Position numbers and translations under genes: made by a program. Under the pieces are notes generated by a model. That model was given only the letters and a program-made list of their open reading frames with translations. It did not search any database and was not told the DNA's origin. This document shows positions 21,310 to 31,518 of a stretch of DNA of 64,000 bases, in pieces; position 1 is the first letter of the stretch; each line of letters starts with the position of its first letter. Origin of the DNA: Dyella thiooxydans (GTDB lineage: Bacteria > Pseudomonadota > Gammaproteobacteria > Xanthomonadales > Rhodanobacteraceae). The stretch covers positions 2,480,001 through 2,544,000 of the forward strand of contig NZ_CP014841.1 in NCBI RefSeq assembly GCF_001641285.1, in the 5' to 3' direction.

Positions 21310-21798
21310 TTACGGCGCGAGCCGCGCGAATCGCGCCTCGGCCGGCCACTGTCCCTGCAGTCGCCACGGTGCGCGGTCGGAGGTGGCCTCGATGCGCCAG
21401 TTGCGCGCGTCGCTGATCACCCCGGCGCCGCGCCAGCCCAGTTCGCTGGGCTTGAGGTGCAGGGTCAGCACCTCGGCGGACGCGTCCTGCGCGGTCAGCA
21501 CGACGGTAAGGTCGCCGCCCCGGGTGATGCGCGCGTCGGTCGGCACCGCTTCGATCATGCCGCCGTTGTGGCGGAGGATCAGCTCGGTCACCGGCTTGGA
21601 CCCCCGGGTCTGCGGCGCCTCTTCCGCGGTCAGCTGCAGGTGGCCCAGACGGGTGACCTTGTCCGGCGTCTCGGCGGTCGGGCCGGCGTGATCAACGGCG
21701 GCGAACAACAGCGCGAACCCGATCGCCACCGACGCAAGCGGCAGGCCGATCAGCATCCACACCATGGGTTCGCGCCAGGCTTTGCGGGGCTTGTTCAT
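21310..21798 (-). CDS. ccoH: cbb3 oxidase assembly protein CcoH/FixH
   Basis: 162 aa. Short basic N-terminus, one transmembrane helix (about 12-33), then a periplasmic FixH domain (SELGWRGAGVISDARNWRIE). It helps stabilise the CcoN/CcoP assembly intermediate in studied species. Start overlaps the ccoG stop by 4 bases; ccoI follows 8 bp downstream. Confidence 0.92.
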   Translation of the reverse strand: MNKPRKAWREPMVWMLIGLPLASVAIGFALLFAAVDHAGPTAETPDKVTRLGHLQLTAEEAPQTRGSKPVTELILRHNGGMIEAVPTDARITRGGDLTVVLTAQDASAEVLTLHLKPSELGWRGAGVISDARNWRIEATSDRAPWRLQGQWPAEARFARLAP

Positions 21799-23351
21799 GG
21801 CGAAGGTCCGAAGAAGCTGCTGTCAATGGTCACGATCGCCTGCGTATCGACGCCGTGCACGGTGAAGTGCACCACGTGGCGCCCGGTCGTTTCCGAGGAG
21901 GCCGCCACGGTGACCGGCACCGAGAGCACCTCACCGCTGTTGGCGACGACCACCTTCGGGCCGCCGCGCAGCGAGAGATCCTCCAGGTCCGTCCCGCCGG
22001 CGACCTCGATGCGGTAGCGATGGGTCTGCTGGCTCTTGTTCACCAGCTTGATGGTGTAGCTGTTCTCGACATTGCCGTCGTCGGCCTGCGCATACATCGC
22101 ATTGCGGTCGCGCAGCGCCTCGGCCAGCAGCGGACTGCGATGGGTGACGCCCCAGCCCCAGGCGGCGGCCAGCGCGGTCAGCAGCAGGCCGTACACGATG
22201 ATGCGGGGGCGCAGTACCTTCGCCGGCGCGCCATCGATCGCATTCTGCGTGGAGTAGCGGATCAGGCCTCGCGGATAGCCGACCTTGTCCATCACCTCGT
22301 CACAGGCGTCGATGCAGGCGCCGCAGGCGATGCACTCGTACTGCAGGCCGTTGCGGATGTCGATGCCGGTCGGACAGACCTGCACGCAGATCGTGCAGTC
22401 GATGCAGTCGCCCAGTTCTTCGAGGGTGAACTTCGGCAGCGGTTCGACCTTCACGCCCGGTCCGCTTAGCGTGATCGTGCCGCTGGCCTGGGTGCGGTTG
22501 TCCGCGGCCGACGGATGCCGGCTGGCGCGGAACACGTAGTCGTAGGCGACGACCTTGTCGAGCAGACCGCGGGCGCGCTCCAGCACGGTCGTCAGGCCGC
22601 GCTTGCGCGGACCGCGCGGTTCGCCACGCATCGGGTCGTAGGCGATGATCAGCGTGTTGCGGTCGAACATCGCGCTCTGGAAGCGCGCGTAGGGGCACAT
22701 GTACTTGCACACCTGCTGGCGCAGGAAGCCGGCGTTGCCCCAGGTGGCGATGCCGTAGAAGACGATCCAGAACGCCTCCCAGCCGCCGAGCTGGAACGGC
22801 ACCCGCCGCGCCAGGTCGACGATCGGGCTGAAGAAGCCGACGAAGGTGAAGCCGGTCCACAGCGAGAACAGCGCCCAGGCGAGGTGACGGCCGCCCTTGC
22901 GCAGGATCTTCTCGCGGTTCCACGGCATCGCGTCGAGCTTGATCCGCTTGTTGCGGTCGCCCTCGATCCACTGCTCGATCCACAGCGACACCTCGGTCCA
23001 TACCGTCTGCGGGCAGGCGTAGCCACACCACAGGCGCCCGGCCAGCGCAGTGAAGAAGAACAGCGCCAGCGCGGCGATCATCAGCAGCATGGCCAGGAAC
23101 AGGAAGTCCTGCGGCAGGAACAGCAGCCCGAAGATGTGGAACTGCCGCGCCGGCAGGTCCAGCAGCACCGCCTGGCGACCGTCCCAGCGCAGCCACGGGA
23201 ACAGGTAGAACATGCCCAGCAGCCACACCACCGCGGCGACGCGCAGGCGGTTGTAGCGGCCGGAGACCTCGCGCGGGTAGACCTTGCGCTCGCTCACGTA
23301 GAACGAGTCGCTGCCTTCCTCGACGAGCTTGAGCGGAATGCGTGATGTCAT
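21795..23351 (-). CDS. ccoG: Cytochrome c oxidase accessory protein CcoG/FixG (polyferredoxin)
   Basis: 518 aa. Several membrane helices (starting about residue 36 and including a segment with CGYACPQTVW), then two [4Fe-4S] clusters in the C-terminal half (CIDCTICVQVCP and CIACGACIDACD), then an Ig-like periplasmic domain (from about 400). In Rhodobacter CcoG reduces Cu(II) to Cu(I) for oxidase assembly. Coupled by ATGA overlaps on both sides. Confidence 0.96.
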   Translation of the reverse strand: MTSRIPLKLVEEGSDSFYVSERKVYPREVSGRYNRLRVAAVVWLLGMFYLFPWLRWDGRQAVLLDLPARQFHIFGLLFLPQDFLFLAMLLMIAALALFFFTALAGRLWCGYACPQTVWTEVSLWIEQWIEGDRNKRIKLDAMPWNREKILRKGGRHLAWALFSLWTGFTFVGFFSPIVDLARRVPFQLGGWEAFWIVFYGIATWGNAGFLRQQVCKYMCPYARFQSAMFDRNTLIIAYDPMRGEPRGPRKRGLTTVLERARGLLDKVVAYDYVFRASRHPSAADNRTQASGTITLSGPGVKVEPLPKFTLEELGDCIDCTICVQVCPTGIDIRNGLQYECIACGACIDACDEVMDKVGYPRGLIRYSTQNAIDGAPAKVLRPRIIVYGLLLTALAAAWGWGVTHRSPLLAEALRDRNAMYAQADDGNVENSYTIKLVNKSQQTHRYRIEVAGGTDLEDLSLRGGPKVVVANSGEVLSVPVTVAASSETTGRHVVHFTVHGVDTQAIVTIDSSFFGPSP

Positions 23352-23656
23352 GGTCGGTGTTCAGGCGTACCGGGCACGTGGTGGAAGGCCTTGCGCGGTC
23401 GCAGGAGGATCCAGGTGAACAGGCTGGACGAGGCGGTGCCGATCCAGGCGAGGAAGAAGCCGAACGTGTAGCCCAGCTCGCGATCCAGGTGCAGCGTGGG
23501 GAAGGTCATGTCCTGCAATGCCTGCGGATCGACGTAGGCGAAGAACACCATGGTCATCACACCCGCCGAAAAGAAGCTGGGCCAGAGGATGGCGCCGGCG
23601 CGCCGAAGCAACCGGCGCGCCGGGGCGGAGGGTTGCCCTTCCGCCAGCCGGTTCAC
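23348..23656 (-). CDS. Small two-helix membrane protein between ccoP and ccoG
   Basis: 102 aa with two hydrophobic helices (about 22-42 and 62-85) and basic ends. Overlaps ccoP and ccoG by 4 bases each, so it is made with the oxidase and very probably serves it. No metal-binding Cys or His motif is visible. I do not recognise a named family; related small genes appear at this position in other Xanthomonadales to my knowledge. Confidence 0.8.
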   Translation of the reverse strand: MNRLAEGQPSAPARRLLRRAGAILWPSFFSAGVMTMVFFAYVDPQALQDMTFPTLHLDRELGYTFGFFLAWIGTASSSLFTWILLRPRKAFHHVPGTPEHRP

Positions 23657-24585
23657 GGAGCGGCCTCCGGCGGCGCCGCGTCGTCATGCTTGGACAGCGT
23701 CCAGACATAGGCGCCGACCAGTCGCACGCGGGTCTCGCCCAGCCGCGGTTCCCACGCCGGCATGATGCCGTTGCGGCCTTCCGCGATGGTCTTGTGCAGG
23801 GCTTCCTTGCTGCCGCCATACAGCCAGTGGGCCGTGGTCAGGTCGCGCGCGCCGAGCATCGGGTTGCCCTTGCCGTCCGGGCCATGGCAGGCGATGCACA
23901 GCGTGCCGAACATCGCCTTGCCGCGCTGCGCCGCAGCGTCCTCGACGTGGCCCGGCTTGGACAGCGACTGCACGTAGGCGACCACGTCGTCCACCGCCAG
24001 CGGGCCGCCCTGCGCCGTGAGCACGGTGCCCCAGGCCGGCATCACCGCGTTGCGGCCCTTGAGGATGGTCTCCAACACGCGGTCGGGCGAGCCGCCCCAG
24101 TACCAGGCCTTGTCGGTCAGGTTCGGGAAGCCCTTGGCGCCCAGGCCGGTGGAGCCGTGGCAGGCCGCGCAGTTGTCGGCGAAGATCGTGCGACCGATCG
24201 CCACCGCACCCGGATCCTTGGCCAGCACGTCGATCGGCTTGCCGGCGTAGAGCTTCAGGGTTTCTTCCAGCCGCGCATCCTCGGCGGCCTTGTCCAGCGC
24301 CCATTCCGACTTGGAACTCCAGTGGCCGAAGCCGTGCATGCGGCCCACGCCATACCAGAACAGGTAGCCGATGCCGAAGACGATGGTGATGTAGAACAGG
24401 TTGATCCACCAGCGCGGCAACGGCTTGTTGTATTCGGTGATGTCACCGTCCCACACATGGCTGGTGTCTTCCGGCGCAGGGTCTCCGGGGCGGCGCTTCA
24501 CGTTCGCCATCAGCAGCCAGAAGCAGCCGGCGATGTTCAACGCGACCAGGATGACCACGTACCACGTCCATCCCGAGGTCATCAT
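23653..24585 (-). CDS. ccoP: cbb3 oxidase subunit III, di-heme cytochrome c CcoP
   Basis: 310 aa. Two N-terminal membrane helices (about 7-28 and 58-82), then two class I cytochrome c domains with heme sites CAACH (139-143) and CIACH (230-234) and distal methionines (VMPAWG, IMPAWE). It passes electrons from soluble cytochromes to CcoO/CcoN. Start MMTSGW has GGGGAGG at proper distance. It overlaps ccoQ by 4 bases. Confidence 0.97.
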   Translation of the reverse strand: MMTSGWTWYVVILVALNIAGCFWLLMANVKRRPGDPAPEDTSHVWDGDITEYNKPLPRWWINLFYITIVFGIGYLFWYGVGRMHGFGHWSSKSEWALDKAAEDARLEETLKLYAGKPIDVLAKDPGAVAIGRTIFADNCAACHGSTGLGAKGFPNLTDKAWYWGGSPDRVLETILKGRNAVMPAWGTVLTAQGGPLAVDDVVAYVQSLSKPGHVEDAAAQRGKAMFGTLCIACHGPDGKGNPMLGARDLTTAHWLYGGSKEALHKTIAEGRNGIMPAWEPRLGETRVRLVGAYVWTLSKHDDAAPPEAAP

Positions 24586-24725
24586 GGCGTTTCCTCCCCG
24601 TTGTCGTCTTCAAGCGGCATGCGCGCGGCGGCATCGAGTGCCGGCTTGTTGCGCGGCAGCCACAGCCAGATCCAGCCGCCGACGAACAGCACCAGCAGTA
24701 CTGCGGTAATCACTCCGGCCACCAT
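24582..24725 (-). CDS. ccoQ: cbb3 oxidase subunit IV CcoQ
   Basis: 47 aa. One helix (MVAGVITAVLLVLFVGGWIW) followed by the short basic/acidic tail RNKPALDAAARMPLEDD, the usual CcoQ layout. Its stop overlaps the ccoP ATG by 4 bases and it begins 1 bp after the ccoO stop. It stabilises the oxidase core. Confidence 0.92.
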   Translation of the reverse strand: MVAGVITAVLLVLFVGGWIWLWLPRNKPALDAAARMPLEDDNGEETP

Positions 24726-24726
24726 G

Positions 24727-25377
24727 TCAGTCACTCCCCTGCGGTGCGTTGTCGTCGGCCGGCGTCAGGTGCGTACCGAGATGCTGCAGGTACGCGACCA
24801 CCGCGTCCTGCTCGGTCCTGCCCTTGACCTCCTCCGGCGCCGCGGCGATCTCGGCGTCGGTGTAGGGCACGCCGATGCGCTGCAGCGCCTTCATGTGCCG
24901 GGCGACCTCTTCGCCGTCGAGCTTGTTCTTCTCCAGCCATGGGTAGGCCGGCATGATCGACTCCGGCACCACGTCGCGCGGGTTGTGCAGGTGCGCGCGC
25001 TGCCAGTCGTCGGAGTAGCCGCGCAGGCCGACGCGGGCCAGGTCCGGTCCGGTACGCTTGCTGCCCCACTGGAACGGATGGTCGTAGACCGACTCGCCGG
25101 CCAGCGAATAGTGGCCGTACCGCTCGGTCTCGAAGCGCAGCGTGCGGATCATCTGCGAGTGGCAGTTGTAGCAGCCCTCGCGCAGGTAGATGTCCCGCCC
25201 GGCCAGCTGCAGCGCGGGGTACGGCTTGATCCCCGGCAGCGGCTTGATCGTCTCGGCCTGGAACATCAGCGGGACGATCTCGGCCAGGCCGCCGAAGGAC
25301 ACGGCGGCAGCGATCAGGATGGCCATCAGGCCGATGTTCTTTTCGATCTTGTCGTGGAAATGCGTTGTCTCGGTCAT
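24727..25377 (-). CDS. ccoO: cbb3 oxidase subunit II, monoheme cytochrome c CcoO
   Basis: 216 aa from [22 protein letters not shown] lies just upstream, and this start is preferred over an ATG at 25401 that would overlap the end of ccoN. One membrane helix (about 15-38) and one heme c site CYNCH (69-73), with the motif [13 protein letters not shown] diagnostic of CcoO. It relays electrons from CcoP to the catalytic subunit. Confidence 0.97.
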   Translation of the reverse strand: MTETTHFHDKIEKNIGLMAILIAAAVSFGGLAEIVPLMFQAETIKPLPGIKPYPALQLAGRDIYLREGCYNCHSQMIRTLRFETERYGHYSLAGESVYDHPFQWGSKRTGPDLARVGLRGYSDDWQRAHLHNPRDVVPESIMPAYPWLEKNKLDGEEVARHMKALQRIGVPYTDAEIAAAPEEVKGRTEQDAVVAYLQHLGTHLTPADDNAPQGSD

Positions 25378-25387
25378 GTCCGTCCCC

Positions 25388-26821
25388 TCAGGCCCTGGCA
25401 TCGGCAGCGTCCGCCGGCAGCACCGGCTGCGCGACGATCGCGCCCCGCGCCTGCTGGAAGGTCTTGAACACGTTCCACGCCATCACGAACATGCCGCTGA
25501 GCACGATCAGGCCACCGCCCAGGCGGAACAGGTAGTAAGGCTTGGTGGCATTCAGCGACTCGACGAACGAGTACACCAGGGTGCCGTTGTCCGGGTCGGT
25601 GGCACGCCACATCAGGCCCTGCATCACGCCGGCGATCCACATCGAGGCGATGTACACGACCACGCCGATGGTGTGCAGCCAGAAGTGCGTGTCGATCAGC
25701 TTGACCGAGTACATCTGCTGCTGGTTGAGCAGGCGCGGCAGCATCGCGTAGATCGAACCGATCGAGATCATCGCCACCCAGCCCAGCGCACCGGAGTGCA
25801 CGTGGCCGATGGTCCAGTCGGTGTAGTGGCTGAGCGAGTTGACCGTCTTGATCGACATCATCGGCCCCTCGAACGTGCTCATCATGTAGAACGAGAGCGA
25901 GACGATGAGGAACTTCAGGATCGGGTCGGTGCGCAACTTGTGCCAGACACCGGACAGCGTGAGGATGCCGTTGATCGCACCGCCCCACGAGGGCGCCAGC
26001 AGGATCAGCGAGAACACCATGCCCAGCGACTGCGCCCAGTCGGGCAGCGCCGTGTACATCAGGTGGTGCGGACCGGCCCACATGTAGATGGCGATCAGCG
26101 CCCAGAAGTGCACGATCGACAGCCGGTAGGAGTAGATCGGCCGGCCGGCCTGCTTGGGCACGAAGTAATACATCATGCCGAGGAAGGCGGTGGTCAGGAA
26201 GAAGCCGACCGCGTTGTGGCCGTACCACCACTGCACCATCGCGTCGACCGAGCCGGAGTAGATGGAGTAGGACGTCATCCATCCGGAGGGAATCGACAGG
26301 TTGTTGACGATGTGTAGCAGCGCGATGGTGATGATGTACGCGCCGTAGAACCAGTTGGCCACGTAGATGTGCTTCACCTTGCGCTTGGCGATGGTGCCGA
26401 AGAACAGCACCGCGTAGGACACCCAGACGATCGCGATGGCGATGTCGATCGGCCATTCCAGCTCGGCATATTCCTTGCCCTGGGTGTAGCCCAGCGGCAG
26501 GCTGATCGCGGCCGCCACGATGATCAGCTGCCAGCCCCAGAACACGAACGCGGCCAGCTTGTCCGACAGCAGCCGGACATGGCAGGTGCGTTGCACCGTG
26601 TACAGGCTGGTGGCGAACAGCGCGCAACCGCCGAACGCGAAGATCACCGCATTGGTGTGCAACGGCCGCAGGCGGCCGAAAGTGAGCCACGGCACGTCGA
26701 AATTCAGTGCCGGGAAATAGAGCTGCGCCGCGATCAGCACGCCTACCAGCATGCCGACCACGCCCCATACCACGGTCATCACGGCGAACTGCCGTACGAC
26801 CTTGTCGTTGTAGTTGCCCAC
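25388..26821 (-). CDS. ccoN: cbb3-type cytochrome c oxidase subunit I CcoN
   Basis: 477 aa, twelve membrane helices. It carries the heme b ligand His55 (RPLHTNA), the copper-B/tyrosine helix ([17 protein letters not shown]) and the typical NNLSIP and [13 protein letters not shown] motifs. It reduces O2 to water and pumps protons; the high-affinity enzyme for low oxygen. The start is GTG with AGGAGG 7 bases upstream. First gene of the cco operon, with an FNR/Anr-type box about 60 bp upstream of the start. Confidence 0.97.
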   Translation of the reverse strand: MGNYNDKVVRQFAVMTVVWGVVGMLVGVLIAAQLYFPALNFDVPWLTFGRLRPLHTNAVIFAFGGCALFATSLYTVQRTCHVRLLSDKLAAFVFWGWQLIIVAAAISLPLGYTQGKEYAELEWPIDIAIAIVWVSYAVLFFGTIAKRKVKHIYVANWFYGAYIITIALLHIVNNLSIPSGWMTSYSIYSGSVDAMVQWWYGHNAVGFFLTTAFLGMMYYFVPKQAGRPIYSYRLSIVHFWALIAIYMWAGPHHLMYTALPDWAQSLGMVFSLILLAPSWGGAINGILTLSGVWHKLRTDPILKFLIVSLSFYMMSTFEGPMMSIKTVNSLSHYTDWTIGHVHSGALGWVAMISIGSIYAMLPRLLNQQQMYSVKLIDTHFWLHTIGVVVYIASMWIAGVMQGLMWRATDPDNGTLVYSFVESLNATKPYYLFRLGGGLIVLSGMFVMAWNVFKTFQQARGAIVAQPVLPADAADARA

Positions 26822-26881
26822 TGGGCCCCCTCCTGAGCGTCGGAACGGGTGGCATGGTCGACGATCGGGCCAGGGGGCTAA

Positions 26882-26895
26882 CTGATGCCGGTCAA
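26882..26895 (-). promoter_or_regulatory. FNR/Anr-type box upstream of ccoN
   Basis: Read on the minus strand: TTGAC-CGGC-ATCAG, 8 of 10 bases matching TTGAT-N4-ATCAA. The centre is about 67 bp upstream of the ccoN start codon, which leaves room for a class II promoter. It fits oxygen-limited induction of the cco operon. Confidence 0.65.
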
Positions 26896-26988
26896 AAATA
26901 CTTGCGATTGCGTGAAGGACAGCTTGTCGCAGGCATCCGGCTCGCCGCGGCCATCAGCCATCCATCTTTCCATCGCGAATGAAGGATA

Positions 26989-26994
26989 TATACT
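26989..26994 (+). promoter_or_regulatory. Candidate -10 element for metF
   Basis: TATACT inside the partial palindrome GAAGGATATATACTTC (26981-26996). A transcript start near 27001 would favour the metF start at 27024 over the ATG at 26979. No good -35 is seen, so an activator may be needed. Confidence 0.3.
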
Positions 26995-27023
26995 TCGACA
27001 ATCGCTCTGCTGGCCCTCAACTC

Positions 27024-27848
27024 ATGCCCCCGATCAGTTTCGAGTTCTTCCCGCCCAAGACGGACGAGCAAAGGTCCCAACTGGACCGCACCGCCAGTCT
27101 GCTGAAGGCCCGGAGACCGGAGTACGCATCGGTGACCTTCGGCGCCGGCGGCTCGACGCTCAGTTACACCGGCGAGACGGTGGCCCGCCTGCATCGCGAG
27201 CACGGGCTGGAGGTGGCGCCGCATCTGTCCTGCATGGGCGGCACCCGGGCGGAGATCGCCGAGCTGCTGGACGGCTACCGTGCCGCCGGCTACCGCCGCA
27301 TCGTGGCCCTGCGCGGCGACCTGCCCTCGGGCATGGCCTCTCCGGGCGACTTCCGCTACGCCGCCGAACTGGTGCGTTTCATCCGCGAGCACTCCGGTGA
27401 CCATTTCCATGTCGAGGTGGCCGCGTATCCCGAGACGCACCCGCAGGCCGACGACGCCCTGGCCGACCTGCACCACTTCAAGGCCAAGGTGGAGGCCGGC
27501 GCCGACGGCGCGATCACCCAGTATTTCTTCAATGCCGACGCTTATTTCCGCTTCGTCGACGACGTGCGGCGGCTGGGCGTCGAGGTGCCGGTGGTGCCGG
27601 GCATCATGCCGATCGGCAACTTCAGCCAGCTCAAGCGCTTCTCCGACGCCTGCGGCGCGGAAATCCCGCGCTGGATCGTCAAGCGCATGCAGGCGCACGG
27701 GGACGATGCCGAGTCGGTCCGCCAGCTCGGCGCCGAGGTGGTGGCCCAGTTGTGCCGACGCCTGCTCGAAGGCGGTGCGCCGGGGCTGCACTTCTACACG
27801 CTGAACCGTGCCCGGCCGACACTCGCAATCCTGGACCAGTTGCACTGA
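27024..27848 (+). CDS. metF: Methylenetetrahydrofolate reductase
   Basis: 274 aa from MPPISFEFFPPKTDEQ, the usual family N-terminus; an in-frame ATG at 26979 would add 15 unrelated residues and would overlap a likely -10. It makes 5-methyl-THF for methionine synthesis, using FAD. Motifs: FEFFPPKT, VTFGAGGS, IVALRGDLP, AYPETHP, ITQYFFNADAY, VPGIMPI and the C-terminal LHFYTLNRA. It works in the same methyl cycle as ahcY. Divergent from ccoN. Confidence 0.95.
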   Translation: MPPISFEFFPPKTDEQRSQLDRTASLLKARRPEYASVTFGAGGSTLSYTGETVARLHREHGLEVAPHLSCMGGTRAEIAELLDGYRAAGYRRIVALRGDLPSGMASPGDFRYAAELVRFIREHSGDHFHVEVAAYPETHPQADDALADLHHFKAKVEAGADGAITQYFFNADAYFRFVDDVRRLGVEVPVVPGIMPIGNFSQLKRFSDACGAEIPRWIVKRMQAHGDDAESVRQLGAEVVAQLCRRLLEGGAPGLHFYTLNRARPTLAILDQLH

Positions 27849-27879
27849 TCGCCTACGGCGGCGGCTCTATGCTGCCCTG

Positions 27880-28506
27880 ATGCGCCTGCCGTCCTCCCTG
27901 GTCCTGCCGTTGCTGGCCCTTGGTGCCATTCCGGTCGCACACGCGCAGGGGGCGATCCACCGCTGCGTCGATCCGGCCGGGCACCCGGTGTTCACCGACC
28001 GTCGCTGCAGCACGCTGGATGCCACCCCGGTGCTGCCGGCCGCGACCGTCGCCGGCCCCGCCCAGCCACCCGCGCCGGACCGGGCGGAGCAGCTCTGTGC
28101 CGCCGATCCGGCGACGCTGCGGCGACAGGTGCTGGAAGCGTTCGCCCGGCACCAGCCCAACCGGCTGGCCGGCATGATGCTGTGGGACGACTACGGCGAG
28201 CGCGGCGCCGTCGACCAGATCCAGGCACTCGGCGCACTGGTCGCACGGCCCCTGCTGGACCTGCATGACGACGCCGATGGCAGCCGGACCGCGAGCGCGG
28301 GGCCGGCCCCCTCGATCTACGACCCCACCCGCCCGTTGCGTGAGCAGCTCGACGCCCCGGCCGCGAACGCGCCGCCGGCTGCCGCCGCGCCGGACCCGCA
28401 GGCGCTGATCGCGGTCACCGTCGGTGCCGACGGCGGCCCGCAGAGCACCCGTTTCGTGATCGAGCGGCGCGCCGGTTGCCTGTGGCTGCTGCCGCCGGCC
28501 GGATGA
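27880..28506 (+). CDS. Secreted DUF4124-domain protein
   Basis: 208 aa. Signal peptide at 1-22 (MRLPSSLVLPLLALGAIPVAHA), then a short DUF4124 motif (IHRCVDPAGHPVFTDRRC) common in Xanthomonadales envelope proteins, a disulphide-prone cysteine set and a Pro/Ala-rich segment (about 145-170) before a conserved-looking C-terminal strand pair. The start is the ATG 31 bp after metF; the frame also opens at a GTG inside metF, rejected because the signal peptide starts here. Function unknown. Confidence 0.75.
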   Translation: MRLPSSLVLPLLALGAIPVAHAQGAIHRCVDPAGHPVFTDRRCSTLDATPVLPAATVAGPAQPPAPDRAEQLCAADPATLRRQVLEAFARHQPNRLAGMMLWDDYGERGAVDQIQALGALVARPLLDLHDDADGSRTASAGPAPSIYDPTRPLREQLDAPAANAPPAAAAPDPQALIAVTVGADGGPQSTRFVIERRAGCLWLLPPAG

Positions 28507-28570
28507 CCTTCGTCCGGGGCGGCTGCCGGGGCGATCCGTTATCATGGGCGGTCCCCAACGGAGAACCGTC

Positions 28571-29488
28571 ATGGCGCAGCAATACCCCGAATGGATCTGG
28601 CAGAACGGCGAGATCAAGCCGTGGAAGGACGCCACCACCCACGTGATGTCGCATGCCCTGCACTACGGCTCGTCGGTGTTCGAAGGCATCCGCAGCTATG
28701 CCACGCCCGACGGTGCCGCGATCTTCCGCCTGACGGACCACCTCAAGCGGCTGTACCAGTCCGCGCGCATCTACGACATGGAGCTGCCGTACTCCATGGA
28801 CGAGCTGGCCCAGGCCTGCCGCGACATCGTCAAGAAGAACGGCCTCACCGCCGCTTACCTGCGCCCGGTGGCCTATCGCGGCCTGGGCGGCTTCGGGCTG
28901 TCCGCCGACACCCCGATCGACGTCGCCGTGGCCACCTGGCCGATGGGCCCCTACCTCGGGCCGGGGGCGCTGGAAAAGGGCATCAGCGCCTGCGTGTCCA
29001 GCTGGCAGCGCTTCGCGCCGAACACCATCCCGGCCGGCGCCAAGGCGGGCGGCAACTACCTCTCCGGCCAGCTGATCGCGCGCGAGGCGCGCCGACTCGG
29101 CTTCGGCGAGGGCATCGCAATGGCCTCCACCGGCCTGCTCAGCGAGGGCGCCGGCGAGAACCTGTTCCTGGTCTTCGACGGCGTGCTGCACACCACCCCG
29201 GCCAGCGCCTCGATCCTCACCGGCATCACCCGCGACACGCTCAAGGTGCTGGCCCGCGAGGAAGGCATCGAGGTGGTCGAGCGCGACCTCCCACGCGAGT
29301 ACCTGTACCTGTGCGACGAGCTGCTGATGTGCGGCACCGCCGCCGAGATCACCCCGATCAACGCGGTCGACGGCAAGCAGATCGGCCACGGCACCGCCGG
29401 ACCGGTCACCCGCCGGCTGCAGGAGCTGTACTTCGGCCTGTTCGACGGCCGCACCAACGACAAGTGGGGCTGGCTGGAGCCGGTCTGA
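28571..29488 (+). CDS. ilvE: Branched-chain amino-acid aminotransferase
   Basis: 305 aa, fold type IV PLP enzyme. It interconverts Leu/Ile/Val and their 2-oxo acids with glutamate; cytoplasmic. Motifs: HYGSSVFEGIRSY, the PLP lysine in AGAKAGGNYL, GAGENLFLV and CGTAAEITPI. GGAG is 8 bp before the ATG; a GTG/ATG further up (28544) is less likely. Followed by a strong terminator. A possible -10 (TATCAT, 28540-28545) precedes it. Confidence 0.96.
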   Translation: MAQQYPEWIWQNGEIKPWKDATTHVMSHALHYGSSVFEGIRSYATPDGAAIFRLTDHLKRLYQSARIYDMELPYSMDELAQACRDIVKKNGLTAAYLRPVAYRGLGGFGLSADTPIDVAVATWPMGPYLGPGALEKGISACVSSWQRFAPNTIPAGAKAGGNYLSGQLIAREARRLGFGEGIAMASTGLLSEGAGENLFLVFDGVLHTTPASASILTGITRDTLKVLAREEGIEVVERDLPREYLYLCDELLMCGTAAEITPINAVDGKQIGHGTAGPVTRRLQELYFGLFDGRTNDKWGWLEPV

Positions 29489-29510
29489 CCCTCGTCACGG
29501 CTCCGTGATG

Positions 29511-29541
29511 CGAAAACGCCCCGCGATGCGGGGCGTTTTCG
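29511..29541. terminator. Bidirectional intrinsic terminator
   Basis: 14-bp perfect stem CGAAAACGCCCCGC / GCGGGGCGTTTTCG with a 3-base loop, lying between ilvE (+) and the sensor kinase gene (-). A/T runs at the stem base give a short U-run on both strands. Confidence 0.85.
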
Positions 29542-29564
29542 TTGGTGGAGGGGCTGGCTGCGGA

Positions 29565-30831
29565 TCAGCCGAAGACGAGACTGGCGATCGCACCGTTGCG
29601 GTCGCCACGCGGCCGCATCGCCACCTGCCAACCGTACAGTTCACACAGGCGGCGCACGATCGCCAGGCCCAGGCCGGCACCGCTTCCGCCGGCACCCTCG
29701 CCGCGCACCCCGCGCTGGAACAGCCGCTCGGCGTCCTCCGGCTTGATGCCCGGGCCGGTGTCGATCACCTCGATGCCGTTGGCGTCGACCTCCACCCGCA
29801 CCTCGCCTTCCAGCGTGTATTTGATCGCATTGCCGATCAGGTTGGTCAGCGCCACCGCCAAGACGGAGGCCGGCGCGTTCACGCTGACCGGCGTGCGCAC
29901 GTCCAGGTACACGGCGATCGGCTTGTCGCGGATCTGCGGACGCTGGCTCTCGATCACGTCGCCGGCGACCTTGGCCACGTCGGTGGTCTCGCCACGGGTC
30001 GGCCCGCGGCGCTCGGCGCGAGAGAGCAACAACAAGGCTTCGATCAGCTCGGTGGCCTGGCGCGAGGCGCGCTCGATGCGCTTGAGCCGCTCGGCCAGCT
30101 TGGGCGTGAGGTCGGGCGAGCCCTGCAGCAGTTCGGTGGTGCTGGCGATCACCGCCAGCGGCGTGCGCAGTTCGTGGCTGACGTCGGAATTGAATTCGCG
30201 GTCGCGCTCGACCATCGAGGTGAGCCGCGCGGCGTAGTCGTCCAGCGCCTGCGCCAGTTCACCCACCTCGTCGTCGGCAAACTCCGGCGCCAGCGGCTCG
30301 GCCTTGCCCAGCCGGCGGAACTCGCGCAGGCGTTGCGCCAGTTGGCTGACCGGCTTGAGCACCTTGCGCGACAGCCACAGGCCGATCGCCAGCGAGAGCA
30401 GGCCGAACAGGAACACGGCGCCGATGACGCTGAATAGGAGTTGCTGCTTGCCAAGCTCGTCGCGCGACACGTCGTAGCGCAGAAAGCTATAGATCCCGTC
30501 CTTGTGCTCGACCGCCAATTTGTAGCGGTGCAGCCGCCCATCGGCACCCTTCTCGGAGATGTCGTGCACGCCATTGGCCAGACTTTGCCATGCAAGAGGA
30601 GCCTTGTAGATGGTGCGATCGCTCCAGGTCCATGCCTCGACGATCCCGAACCTGGGTTGCTGGTCAGGGTGTTCGTGCACCTGCTGATTGAGGTTGTTCA
30701 CCTCATCGATCAGCGTCGCAGTGACCAGCTGGTCCTCCACCCGCGAACGGATGTTCAGCGCGGCAAAAGCAAACAGCGCACTGAGGCCGAAACCGAACAG
30801 CGCGAAGGAGACGACGAGGCGGAACCGCAGC

Positions 30832-30848
<17 letters not shown>
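29565..30848 (-). CDS. Two-component sensor histidine kinase (PhoQ-like layout)
   Basis: 427 aa. Helix 1 (about 10-32), a periplasmic domain of ~105 residues, helix 2 (about 138-161), HAMP (KPVSQLAQRLREF), HisKA with phospho-His in SDVSHELRTPLAV, then N-box NLIGNAIKYT, GIEVIDTGPGI and GAGLGLAIVRRL. The compact periplasmic domain between two helices resembles PhoQ-type kinases. The start overlaps the response regulator by 17 bp. The signal is unknown; divalent cations or peptides would fit by analogy. Confidence 0.92.
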
Positions 30849-31518
<670 letters not shown>

